Shown here: in pieces, positions 24,201 through 31,015 of the stretch
Layout: each line of letters starts with the position of its first letter
How positions within the stretch are numbered: position 1 is the stretch's first letter
Assembly: GCA_004026145.2 (NCBI GenBank)
Contig: CP034980.1
Location: 13,641,085-13,705,084 of the forward strand
Source of the DNA: Takifugu bimaculatus
Taxonomy: Eukaryota; Chordata; Actinopteri; Tetraodontiformes; Tetraodontidae
Direction: 5' to 3'
DNA length: 64,000 bases
Program-made: the position numbers and the translations under genes
The notes under the pieces: generated by a model
Databases searched by the model: none
Seen by the model: only the letters and a program-made list of their open reading frames with translations
Told to the model about the DNA's origin: nothing

Positions 24201-25472
24201 ACCTCCAACAGCGACAGTGAAAGCAGTTCAAGTGAGTCATGTTAATTTGTCGTGTTCTGGTCTCAGAGGCCAGTTTTCCAGCGACTCCTTAGCTGAACAC
24301 TGCAGTCATAAAGTGATCATTAATCTTGATCTTCTGTTACTCCAGAGGGACAGGAGGACACGATCCTTTCCTATGAACCAGTCATCCGACAGGAAAGTAA
24401 GTGGCTCGCCTCTGGAGACCATCAAAGTGTGCATTTAAATTCTGTTTGCATCCTCACTTCCTGTCTTTGTGTCCAACCCAGTCCACTACACACGGCCTGT
24501 GATCATATTGGGTCCAATGAAGGACAGAGTAAATGATGACCTCATCTCTGAGTTTCCTCACAAGTTTGGCTCTTGTGTACCTCGTGAGTTCCCAGCAGCA
24601 GACCCGTGCAGACCGTCCGTCCGACCGGAAGCTAAACGGGCTCCCTTCTCCTCCGCAGACACGACCCGCTCCAGGCGAGAGAACGAGATAGACGGCCAGG
24701 ACTACCACTTTGTGGGCTCGCGCGAACAAATGGAGAAAGACATCCAGGACAATAAATTCATCGAGGCCGGCCAGTTCAACGAGAACCTGTACGGGACGAG
24801 CGTGTTGTCTGTCAGAACTGTAGCTGAGAGGGTAAGCCTCCTCGCTGTGTCGGCAGAACCGCAAGTCGCCCTCGAATGCGAGCATCAGAGTAACGGCACT
24901 TTCATTTCCCACCTATAAGGGGAAGCACTGCATCCTGGACGTGTCTGGGAACGCCATCAAACGGCTGCAGCAAGCACAACTTTATCCGATCTCCATCTTT
25001 ATTAAACCCAAATCCATTGAAGCCCTGATGTAAGTGTGAGGCATTTCCAATATTGGTGTCTTTCTGACTGTTCTACTCAACACCTGCTTTGTTTCTCAGG
25101 GAAATGAATAAGAGGCAGACGTACGAGCAGGCTAATAAAGTCTTTGACAAGGCGGTGAAGCTGGAACAAGATTTTGGAGAGTTTTTCACAGGTTTGTTTT
25201 CTGTGGCTGCTAAAAATAGTTTGTTCAATCCAACATCAGGCGAGCGGCGCCTTAGATGGCTGCAAATAAGCTCCAACACTGAGCTGCAATGTCTCTTTAA
25301 CAAGTGAAATTCTTGCTTCGGTCGTCATGGCGATGCAATCAGCAGGTGAATGTTTGTGTCTGCAGCTATTGTACAGGGAGACTCGCTAGAGGAGATCTAC
25401 AACAAAATCAAGCTCATCATCGAGGAGCAGTCCGGTCCCTACATCTGGATCCCTTCCTCAGAAAAGCTCTGA
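5078..25472 (+). CDS. dlg3: dlg3 (SAP102), synaptic MAGUK scaffold; 5' end outside window
   Basis: Membrane-associated guanylate kinase that clusters NMDA receptors, K+ channels and adhesion proteins under the membrane at synapses and epithelial junctions. Constitutive exons in the window: 5078-5131, 6200-6250, 7327-7451, 7529-7698, 7782-7918, 8834-8978, 9755-9899, 15168-15324, 15862-15964, 20792-20906, 21930-22106, 22193-22268, 23508-23553, 24346-24396, 24482-24583, 24659-24831, 24920-25029, 25100-25191, 25366-25472. They total 2136 nt in one continuous frame, 711 residues and a TGA stop. Three PDZ domains with GLGF loops, one SH3 and one GK-like domain are seen in order. DLG3 rather than DLG1/2/4 is indicated by VNGSDGMYKYEE, IDNPHIPDDPGIF, NDMYAPPDYSSS and DFPGLSDDFYGSKSL, which match remembered vertebrate DLG3. 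The first coding exons are upstream: human DLG3 has about 130 residues before this point, and no start exon was recognised in 1-5077. Confidence 0.95.
5132..7326 (+). other. dlg3 introns around the 6200 exon
   Basis: Two introns (5132-6199 and 6251-7326), TG/CA-rich near 5200-5245. No repeat or coding signal beyond the small exon. Confidence 0.6.
7327..7698 (+). CDS. dlg3: dlg3 PDZ1 exons
   Basis: Exons 7327-7451 (125 nt) and 7529-7698 (170 nt), split by a 77-nt intron. PDZ1 has the carboxylate-binding loop SGLGFSIAGG, followed by KIIPGGAAAMDGRLG and NDCVLRVNDVDVSEVVHSRA. In DLG proteins this domain binds C-terminal peptides of the S/T-x-V type, such as NMDA receptor GluN2 tails and Kv channels. 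The 3' end codes the PDZ1-PDZ2 linker VNLLKGPKG. The splice falls inside a Gly codon (GG/G). Confidence 0.95.
7782..9899 (+). CDS. dlg3: dlg3 PDZ2 and PDZ2-PDZ3 linker exons
   Basis: Exons 7782-7918, 8834-8978 and 9755-9899. The first two code PDZ2, with GLGFSIAGGIGNQHIPGDNS, the ligand-binding helix start HEEAVAALKNTSD and the closing strand VYLKVAKPG. The rest of the second and the third exon code a low-complexity, proline- and histidine-rich linker (MVDNHVSHNYLG, then RYSPVPRHMLGEEDFT) that precedes PDZ3. The last exon ends with two bases of an Arg codon (AG/G), compatible both with the PDZ3 exon at 15168 and with the cassette exon at 10659. Confidence 0.94.
7919..9754 (+). other. dlg3 introns within and after PDZ2
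   Basis: Introns 7919-8833 and 8979-9754. The first is A+T-rich; the second carries an interrupted CA repeat (9209-9238). Nothing else was seen. Confidence 0.6.
9209..9238. repeat. interrupted CA microsatellite
   Basis: CA units with two CG interruptions, in a dlg3 intron. Confidence 0.85.
9900..15167 (+). other. large dlg3 intron before PDZ3
   Basis: 5.3 kb interrupted only by the candidate cassette exon at 10659-10784. Short TG/CA-rich patches at 10451-10474 and 11775-11815. The reading frames here (for example near 11.9-12.3 and 12.8-13.2 kb) lack family motifs and splice logic. Confidence 0.55.
10659..10784 (+). CDS. dlg3: dlg3 candidate cassette exon before PDZ3
   Basis: A 126-nt open segment bounded by CCCCCACAG and GTATTA. 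Its phase matches both the upstream exon (ends ACG AG) and the PDZ3 exon (starts G GAA CCA), so it can be included or skipped without a frameshift. It encodes about 42 residues beginning RAEPIYSVIHKPGDSKVPQA. In DLG2 an optional exon at exactly this position starts with a similar EPVYSTVNK segment. The acceptor is a CAGCAG tandem, so the exon may start at 10659 or 10662 (one-residue difference). No transcript was available; the call rests on phase, splice sites and the DLG2 parallel. Confidence 0.66.
15168..15964 (+). CDS. dlg3: dlg3 PDZ3 exons
   Basis: Exons 15168-15324 (157 nt) and 15862-15964 (103 nt). The first starts EPRKVLLHKGSTGLGFNIVG and runs through the GEDGEGIFVSFILAGG core to RRGDRILS. 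The second carries the binding-groove helix (HEQAAAALKRAGQ) and the final strand TVTIIAQYRPE. The sequence is nearly identical to PDZ3 of other DLG proteins, which binds neuroligin-type C-termini. About 5.3 kb separates it from the constitutive exon before it, an interval that also holds the cassette exon. Confidence 0.95.
16362..16480 (+). repeat. degenerate fish dispersed repeat
   Basis: Starts GGGGCAGCATGGTGATTCAG and contains TTCTGTGTGGAAGGCTGCAC and CCACAGTCCAAAAACATGCA. This is the order of a very common fish interspersed element (G-G-C-A-x-x-G-T-G box, then GTGTGGAGTTTGCATGTTCT, then CACAGTCCAAAAACATGCA). This copy is diverged and shortened. Family assignment (SINE-like or non-autonomous DNA element) is not claimed. 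Confidence 0.6.
16850..17400 (+). promoter_or_regulatory. CpG-rich block, possible internal dlg3 promoter
   Basis: Unlike the surrounding intron, this block is visibly dense in CG dinucleotides. It includes a GCGT repeat (16883-16906), GGATTGGC (an inverted CCAAT box) at 16922-16929, and GGGGCGGCGCTGGAGCGTCG near 16952. A GAG/GTGAGG donor-like site at about 17298 could end a noncoding first exon. If real, it would drive a short transcript with only SH3-GK. There is no transcript evidence. Confidence 0.3.
16883..16906. repeat. (GCGT)6 microsatellite
   Basis: Tandem GCGT units at the edge of the CpG-rich block. Confidence 0.9.
20792..22268 (+). CDS. dlg3: dlg3 SH3 and HOOK exons
   Basis: Exons 20792-20906, 21930-22106 and 22193-22268. 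The first codes the linker helix EYSRFESKIHDLREQMMNSS and reaches RSLYV. The second carries the SH3 fold, with ALFDYDRTRDSCLPSQG, the Trp pair in DDEWWQARLV and GVIPSKKR. The third codes the basic HOOK segment VEKKERARLKTVKF and ends at MIESNR in phase 0. In MAGUKs the SH3 packs against the GK domain, and the HOOK region is where optional exons are inserted, as is seen immediately downstream. Confidence 0.95.
22751..22790 (+). promoter_or_regulatory. C-rich tract upstream of the alternative HOOK exon
   Basis: A run of 13 C followed by C/T blocks, ending 17 nt before the 22807 exon. Such tracts are bound by poly-C-binding or PTB-type proteins in regulated exons. The binding is inferred. Confidence 0.4.
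22807..22906 (+). CDS. dlg3: dlg3 alternative HOOK exon, basic I3-like insert
   Basis: A 100-nt exon after a very C-rich tract (22751-22790) and GAGCAG, ending before GTGAGT. It enters in phase 0 after Arg of the HOOK exon and encodes PVK, then VKRKKSFNLSRKFPFYKSKE, then NIVQELVESE. The basic KRKKSFxxSRKFPFYK core matches the I3 insert of DLG1/DLG2, which is known to bind protein 4.1 and direct membrane targeting. It ends with one extra base, so it joins in frame to 24193 or 24346 but not to the exon at 23508. Confidence 0.88.
23066..23105 (+). repeat. perfect 15-bp inverted repeat (stem-loop)
   Basis: Arm AGAGGAGCCCCACGT at 23066-23080, 10-nt loop, exact reverse complement at 23091-23105. 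Three more base pairs form outside a single mismatch (23062-23064 with 23107-23109). It lies in the intron between the mutually exclusive exons. Confidence 0.9.
23508..23553 (+). CDS. dlg3: dlg3 HOOK exon DFPGLSDDFYGSKSL
   Basis: A 46-nt exon after ACACCTAG and before GTAAGT. It enters in phase 0 and leaves one base, giving DFPGLSDDFYGSKSL. Remembered human DLG3 has nearly the same segment (SDDYYGAKNLKG) as its default form, an I2-type alternative to the basic insert. It is incompatible in frame with the exon at 22807 but joins both 24193 and 24346 (…SKSLKGQED). The upstream tract is CU-rich, with several TTCTCTT-like motifs. Confidence 0.9.
23875..23895. repeat. CCCT tandem repeat
   Basis: About five CCCT units in a dlg3 intron. 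Confidence 0.85.
24193..24231 (+). CDS. dlg3: dlg3 39-nt acidic/serine microexon
   Basis: A 39-nt exon between CCCCCAG and GTGAGT, phase 1 to phase 1, so it is skippable without a frameshift. With a base from the previous exon it encodes KCLTSNSDSESSS. The homologous DLG1 segment reads KHVTSNASDSESS, so the call is well supported by family comparison. The acidic serine run looks like a casein-kinase-2 type substrate, which is inference. Confidence 0.8.
24346..25472 (+). CDS. dlg3: dlg3 guanylate-kinase-like domain exons
   Basis: Exons 24346-24396, 24482-24583, 24659-24831, 24920-25029, 25100-25191 and 25366-25472. They encode GQEDTILSYEPVIRQE, then the GK domain: RPVIILGPMKDRVNDDLISE, TTRSRRENEIDGQDYHFV, REQMEKDIQDNKFIEAGQFN, GKHCILDVSGNAIKRLQQAQ and finally YIWIPSSEKL with the TGA at 25470-25472. 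In MAGUKs this domain is catalytically inactive and acts as a phosphopeptide-binding module (for example for GKAP/SAPAP and LGN). The first loop reads GPMKDR rather than the kinase P-loop, as is usual for DLGs. Introns are short, 75-174 nt. Confidence 0.96.
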
Positions 25473-25565
25473 GCTCCCCGCCGCCCCCCCTCTGTATCTG
25501 TGCAGAGCGCTCTCTCTCCTCCCCGCCGCCTCCCAGAGACCCCTCCTAAGCCTAAATAGCTAAAT

Positions 25566-25592
25566 AACCCCTCCCTCCCTCCCTCCCTCCCC
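25566..25592. repeat. CCCT tandem repeat
   Basis: CCCT units in the dlg3 3' UTR. Confidence 0.85.
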
Positions 25593-27840
25593 ACCCTCTC
25601 CTCATGTCCTTTTTGCAGATATGTTTCCTATCAAGTTTTAGTGTCATCATTATGTTACTCTCTAAATGAAAAAGAAGTCTTATCACCATTACTGTGACTG
25701 TGCACACCCCTGCATGAGTTTCTCAAAAAAGAAAAAAATCCATTCAAGACTGGAAATGTCATTTCAAAGGAATTTGTCAAATGGAAGCAAAAGGGAAATG
25801 AGTTGATCCTTTTTGTGAACTGGGACTGACTGAAGATCAGAATGTTTACAGAAATCTGCAGAGAGGAGTCGGGATTCCAGTAGAATTTGCAGGGAGAGAG
25901 CCCAATCTTACCCAGTCGGAACACTTTGTAAATGTTCATGAAATCACATTTAAAGAGACAAGTTGAGAAGACCAATCAGAGGTTGGTTCTTGTTTGATTC
26001 TTCCGATAAAGACTGGAGACCATTGAGCCCTGCCGATGGTACTACTAAAGACTGAGGAAACTGGTGGATCCTACAAACTGGTGATCTATTTATGGCGAAG
26101 CTGTGGGGTCGTCTGCCATCATCGGTTGCTGATGAGACATCTCTGGAGGCAGATCAAAAGGAAGAAATGCGTTGTGAATCTCTCCATTTATATTATGAAA
26201 TCAAAGATGAAAATGCTAAAATCCCACGGAGGTTTTACTACATATTAAAAACGTACATTTTACACTTCACTAGAATTGTCAATTTTGAGGGCTGTTAGAT
26301 TGAACTTTTGTTCTCATTTTCTTTCTTTGTGGGATTTCTCGTTTGTGGTTTTTAGCTGCTCTGTGTAAAGGACGGGGGTAGAGAAGTGTAACCGGGCTCT
26401 CTGCGAAACACCAAACTGCCTTACATCAAATATAAATTCTGCTTGGTGGCCGCCGCCGCCACCGCGTGGCTGCGCACTATCGAAAAGGAGAAGTGAGGAA
26501 ACATTCTGACCTTTTCTTGCTTTTTTGTGACCTCTGACTGTCAGGAGGCCTGACTTGAGTGCAATAGATGAAGTCTCACCCCTGTGGGCGCCTTCCTCCC
26601 CTGTAATATAACCTTTGTGTAATTTAAGATAATTTGGCCATTGGGTTGCAATCTGGACAGCCGAAGCCTCCTTAACTGGCGTTGAGCAGCAGACCACCCT
26701 ATTACACTCTCTGCCTTCCAACAGGATTCTTTTCTGATTGAATGGTCACATGGTACTGTCCTATCTGCTGCCATGTGGGCAGTTTTAAAACGGGTAGAAC
26801 ATGACGATAATTGTACTGGATATCCTAACAATTAAAGAGTCATTATAACCTGTTTTCGATTGTCCCCCTGTCACCCTCTACAAAAGACTAAAATTGGGTT
26901 TAATCAAACCGCCATGCTTTGTGTATCTATAGATGTATAAAATCTGTTGTTGGAGCTGAACCATCTGGGTATTCTTATCGTACACATATCACCCCCCCAC
27001 CCCCACCCCCACCCCCCTGCAACTGAAAGGCCATGTTTGGGCGAAGACCCAGAAAGTACATAAGGTGTCAAATGTAAACTCATAAGTATTTCCCAGTTAA
27101 CAGCACTGACAACTTAAATGTGTTAAAGTCGTATTCCATGTCCTCTCTTCCTGAGGAGGGGAGCCTGTTGGAGGCCCCCGGGGCCTGCAACGACGAGACG
27201 TCAGCGCCAGGATGGACTCCAGCCCCTCCACCCTGCGTCCTCGCTTCCTCCTACAAAGGGATTTTATTTTTTTAATTTTTTTTTGGCTTCTTTGAGTCCC
27301 AGAACCAACAGGAAGCGGTGGCCTTTGACCTGTGGGCCCTCCCCTCTCGCTCTCTCTCTCCCGCCCGCCCGCAGAGCGCCCGGCGTGTGTTTCTGGACAG
27401 GTGTGCCCCCCCCCCCTTCCCCCTCCTTCCTGACAGGCACCCCCTGCTAAACCAGCTGTCATTACCTGTGTCAAAACCAGAGTTCAGGGAAAAACCGAAG
27501 GGAACAGAGCCATTTACAAACTGCTTGCAGACTGTTTCAAAGGGTGTGGTAGCTGTACACTGTAAATAGGCCCCCTCAGCAGATTGCCCCTCCACCTGTG
27601 CTTCATGCATGTGTGAATCAAACTGGGACAAACATGTTTTATAGACCACAAATGTCAGGTAAGTAAAGTTTGAGCTATTCTCGAGATATAATTTCCATAC
27701 AAACGTGCTGTATTGTTGATCTTTCTCTTCAAATGCCTACTGAAAAACTTAACTAGTCAGTTGGGAATTCACTTCCCTCATGTAGGGCCTGTTACATGTG
27801 ATATCTTGTGGAATGTGTCTGGATGTATAGATTTTAAAAT

Positions 27841-27864
27841 ATATACATATATATATATATATAT
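27841..27864. repeat. TA dinucleotide repeat
   Basis: ATATAC followed by pure AT units, in the dlg3 3' UTR. Confidence 0.85.
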
Positions 27865-28411
27865 TGTAAAATAACGATAAAGACGCAGGCAAAAACCTAC
27901 AGTATCACAGAAACCAGGAGACGAGACGAAGGCGGTCAGAACCGGTCCTCTGGTGTCGAGTTGAAGTCCAGCTGACTGTTAACGTGAGTGGTATTTATAC
28001 CTCAGTCAGCCATGTCAAAGCCCAAAGAACTTGATTTCATTTTAATCCTTCCATTGAGGTTATGGTATATAAAACTGGAGCCTGAATGCCTCTGTGTGTA
28101 AAGTCGATGAGGGACTTTGTTCCAAGAGAAATTTTTGAGAATTTATGACATATATGCTTTTATTTGGGGGAGGGGTGGGTTTTTGTTTGTATTTTTGGGG
28201 GTGATGATGTTTCTGTTCTGGCACATCTGTGCAGCAAGTGCTTGCAAACATGAACCCTTCTGATTGTACAGTAGTTTCCTTCCTGTCACAGCAGGTGGTA
28301 CGGCCTGTCGGGACGTGGCCCCGTGCTCTGTCCCAGGCGTGAGGGAACACACTCCTGCTACTTTTGTTCTGGGTTTTATTTTGGGACTTGACAATAGTTT
28401 ATTTGTTTGAA

Positions 28412-28417
28412 AATAAA
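28412..28417 (+). terminator. candidate dlg3 polyadenylation signal
   Basis: AATAAA on the plus strand, followed by T-rich sequence within 30 nt. It lies 2.9 kb after the dlg3 stop and 311 nt from the tex11 stop codon on the other strand. Confidence 0.5.
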
Positions 28418-28526
28418 ATATGTGACAGTTACGATTTTTCCGACCTGCTTGTTATTCTGCTTCAAATCGACCAGATTTGCACGTTTGACTGGGATGATCA
28501 ATGTGTCAGGGAGGAGCTCTTGGTGC

Positions 28527-28532
28527 TTTATT
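28527..28532 (-). terminator. candidate tex11 polyadenylation signal
   Basis: AATAAA on the minus strand, 196 nt past the tex11 stop. Further minus-strand AATAAA copies lie at 28398-28403 and 28375-28380. If those are used, the tex11 and dlg3 transcripts overlap tail-to-tail. Confidence 0.5.
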
Positions 28533-28727
28533 GCTGGGGGAACTTTGCAGTGGCAAGAAGAGGGAAAAAAAGAATGAATCCATGGAACCAAAACCAAACT
28601 GAACGCCCACAGAATTATTCTACCAAGCCAGAACATTTGAAGATTGAACCACAACCGTTGAGCTGCCGTGTAATTGAAACACTTTAGAACAGCTGGTCAA
28701 CATCAGGGCTGACCTGTCCCACTTCAG

Positions 28728-30438
28728 TCACTCCTCCATGGCCCTGGGTCCATGCTTGATCCTGGCCTTCTCTAACCTGTCCAGGATTTTGGCGTACAGA
28801 GTAGACATCTGTGGGCACATGGGAAACATCTCTGAGGCCTCCAGGAGGAGCTAAAGGTGCTTTAATATTCTCGCCCTCATCCCTTCAGTGTTTCCCCTTC
28901 ATCAGCTGTTTACCTGTGTCTCGTAGCTCTCCTGCAGAGATCCCAGGTGGCGGACAAAGCTCATGGCGAGGCCGCACCACTTCTCAGCCTCCACGTACCG
29001 AGCTAGGCTGTACAGCAGTATGCCTGTGTTCCAAGCTCGAGTCAGCAGCCACAGGGTCTCCATCTGTGGGAAGTCGTCCGGCTAGAGGAAAGAGCAGAAG
29101 ATGACGAAGGCACATTAAATGGAGGACGCCCAGGTAACTGGACTGGAGCCATGTGACATACAGTAAGTCAAGAAGGGAAGGGAAGCTGCCATCTCCAGCC
29201 AGTCCTGCTCTACTCTGCTAGCAGCTGCTAAAGCGTAAAAGAGTGCAAACAAACTCAGATTTATGATTTCTAAAGTTTCATTCTTTTTTTTTTTTTTGCA
29301 TGGCTTTAATCTTGAGCTTTTACTTTGATCCAAAGAATTGTGCAGCTTTCTAGTAATAGCTGGATGCGAGTGGGGGAAATATGCAGTGCCTCCATAATTT
29401 GAGGCCTCTTTCAGAGATGCATTTCACCGGCAGTGTGATGACTTGTACAGCACATTAACATTCAAATTGGCAGGAAGGGGGTGGTGAATGGAAGCATCTG
29501 CTAACTGAAGTGCAGCTGAAAGCCCATTGATAAAACCGAGCGTGTGGAACAGCAGGCAGGCTTGGAGTGGAAGAGAGGGGGTTAATTATATAGCAAGGAG
29601 AAGTTGTGTTGAGAGGGAACAGGAGGTGGGAGCCTCGGGATGATGGCAACCCGTGATTGGCGGTGACGCACTGAGGCTGCGATAATGGACAGGGCCTCCT
29701 CATAGTAGCCCCACGCCTCCTGCAGCACACGGGCCTCCGCCTCCGATACGCCGCTCGGGAGGGACAGATTGATCAGGCTGTGAATGCACTTGCTGGAACA
29801 AAAAAAGCGTTTGCACACTCAGCAACATTTTCACCCTCAAAAGCACTTTGTGGAAATGGTTTGCTGATAAAATGTCATTTTGCGTAGGGAGTGGCGATTC
29901 CTGCCTGCAGCGGCTCAGGTCCACCTGGGGGGGGTTTCTATGCAGAGCGAGGGCGACCCTCAACGCCTTCCTGCACAGCAGAGGGAAGTGGGCTGGAGGC
30001 TCCATGGCTAAAGCTGCACACGGGGGGAAAGAGTCTGTGTCTGTAGCCATTCAAACATAGCAAAGGTTTCGGCTCACCTACCTGCAATGGTTTCCAGAAC
30101 CTTGGCTTCCACGTTTTGAAGCTCCAAGACGGACTCCAGCACCGTCTCCACCTTCGGGTTGTTCAGCTTGGCACACGCTTCAAACTCGTACAGCAGCAGC
30201 AGCGTGTCTGTCGGGTCCGTCGAGAAGTTTCCTGGAAGTAAAAGACGTTAGTTTGGTGTGAAATCCAATTAGAAGTGTTAATCAAAGAGCTGCTCGAGGT
30301 ACCTGAGGCTTTCAGGGTTTTCCAAACCTCCCTGCAGGTCTGAATCTGCTCCAGGACCCGAGTGAGCTCCTCAGTCTGTGATCAAGAGACAGAAGAAAAA
30401 AGAAAAAAAGCCTTTATTTGCCATTTATACAGACACAT

Positions 30439-30476
<38 letters not shown>

Positions 30477-31015
30477 TGTATATGTACATCCAAATGAATT
30501 AGCCATACTTGCAACTGACACACACTAGTGTGTGTGTGTATATACATTAAGCACATATAAGTAGCAGGGTGCAGCCACTCTACGGTGCTCGGAGAGCAGC
30601 ATTGGGGAGTGGTGCCTTGCTCAAGGGCACCTTGGCAGCGCCCGGGAGGGGAAATGGCACCTGGCCAGCTACCGGTGCAGGCTCCTGCCATCAGCACAAA
30701 TGTGCACATTCTGGATTCAATGTTGCCATCTAGTGTTCGCGTCCGCTTCAGACTTGAAGGAGGGATTCAAATGAAAACACCTACGCTGGCACCAGCAGCG
30801 TTAGTCACCTCTCTTCTCTGCTGCTCTTGGTACATTTCCATCCTTGTGGATGAGGAGCTTGCTAAATGTGGGAGACGGGGCAGAGGGAGTGGGTGGTGCA
30901 CCTGATCAGAGAGAAGAGACTTCCTGCAGAGCTCCAGAGAGGCGGCAGCAGCCATGAGCAGGCACGTCTTCTGTCCCATCAGGAGGCCACGATCAGGAGG
31001 ACAGAGATGGGACAG
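28728..31015 (-). CDS. tex11: tex11 exons 23-29, C-terminal region
   Basis: Exons in transcript order: 31015-30902, 30375-30303, 30231-30082, 30013-29905, 29792-29672, 29081-28914, 28808-28728. Segments include PDRGLLMGQKTCLLMAAAAS, LLLLYEFEACAKLNNPKVE, LAMEPPAHFPLLCRKALRVA and WNTGILLYSLARYVEAEKWC, each with a clear human counterpart. The last exon reads MSTLYAKILDRLEKARIKHG and ends EE-stop at 28730-28728. Exon 26 ends TGCAG/GCAGGA, a second GC donor. No GT site near it keeps both frame and homology. Confidence 0.9.

Larger units (their letters stand above)
25473..28440 (+). other. dlg3: dlg3 3' UTR
   Basis: Noncoding stretch after the stop. It contains CCCT repeats (25566-25592), an A+T-rich region, an ATTAAA at 26831, C/A-rich repeats (26993-27017), a (TA)n run (27841-27864) and a Pumilio-type TGTAAATA at 27561-27568. 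AATAAA at 28412-28417 is the most distal signal before tex11, so a UTR of about 3 kb is proposed. Whether the nearer ATTAAA is used cannot be judged. Short reading frames here have no coding signature. Confidence 0.6.

Noticed and set aside
24469..24918. Single-exon 149-codon frame
   Set aside because: It is two dlg3 GK exons read through a 75-nt in-frame intron.
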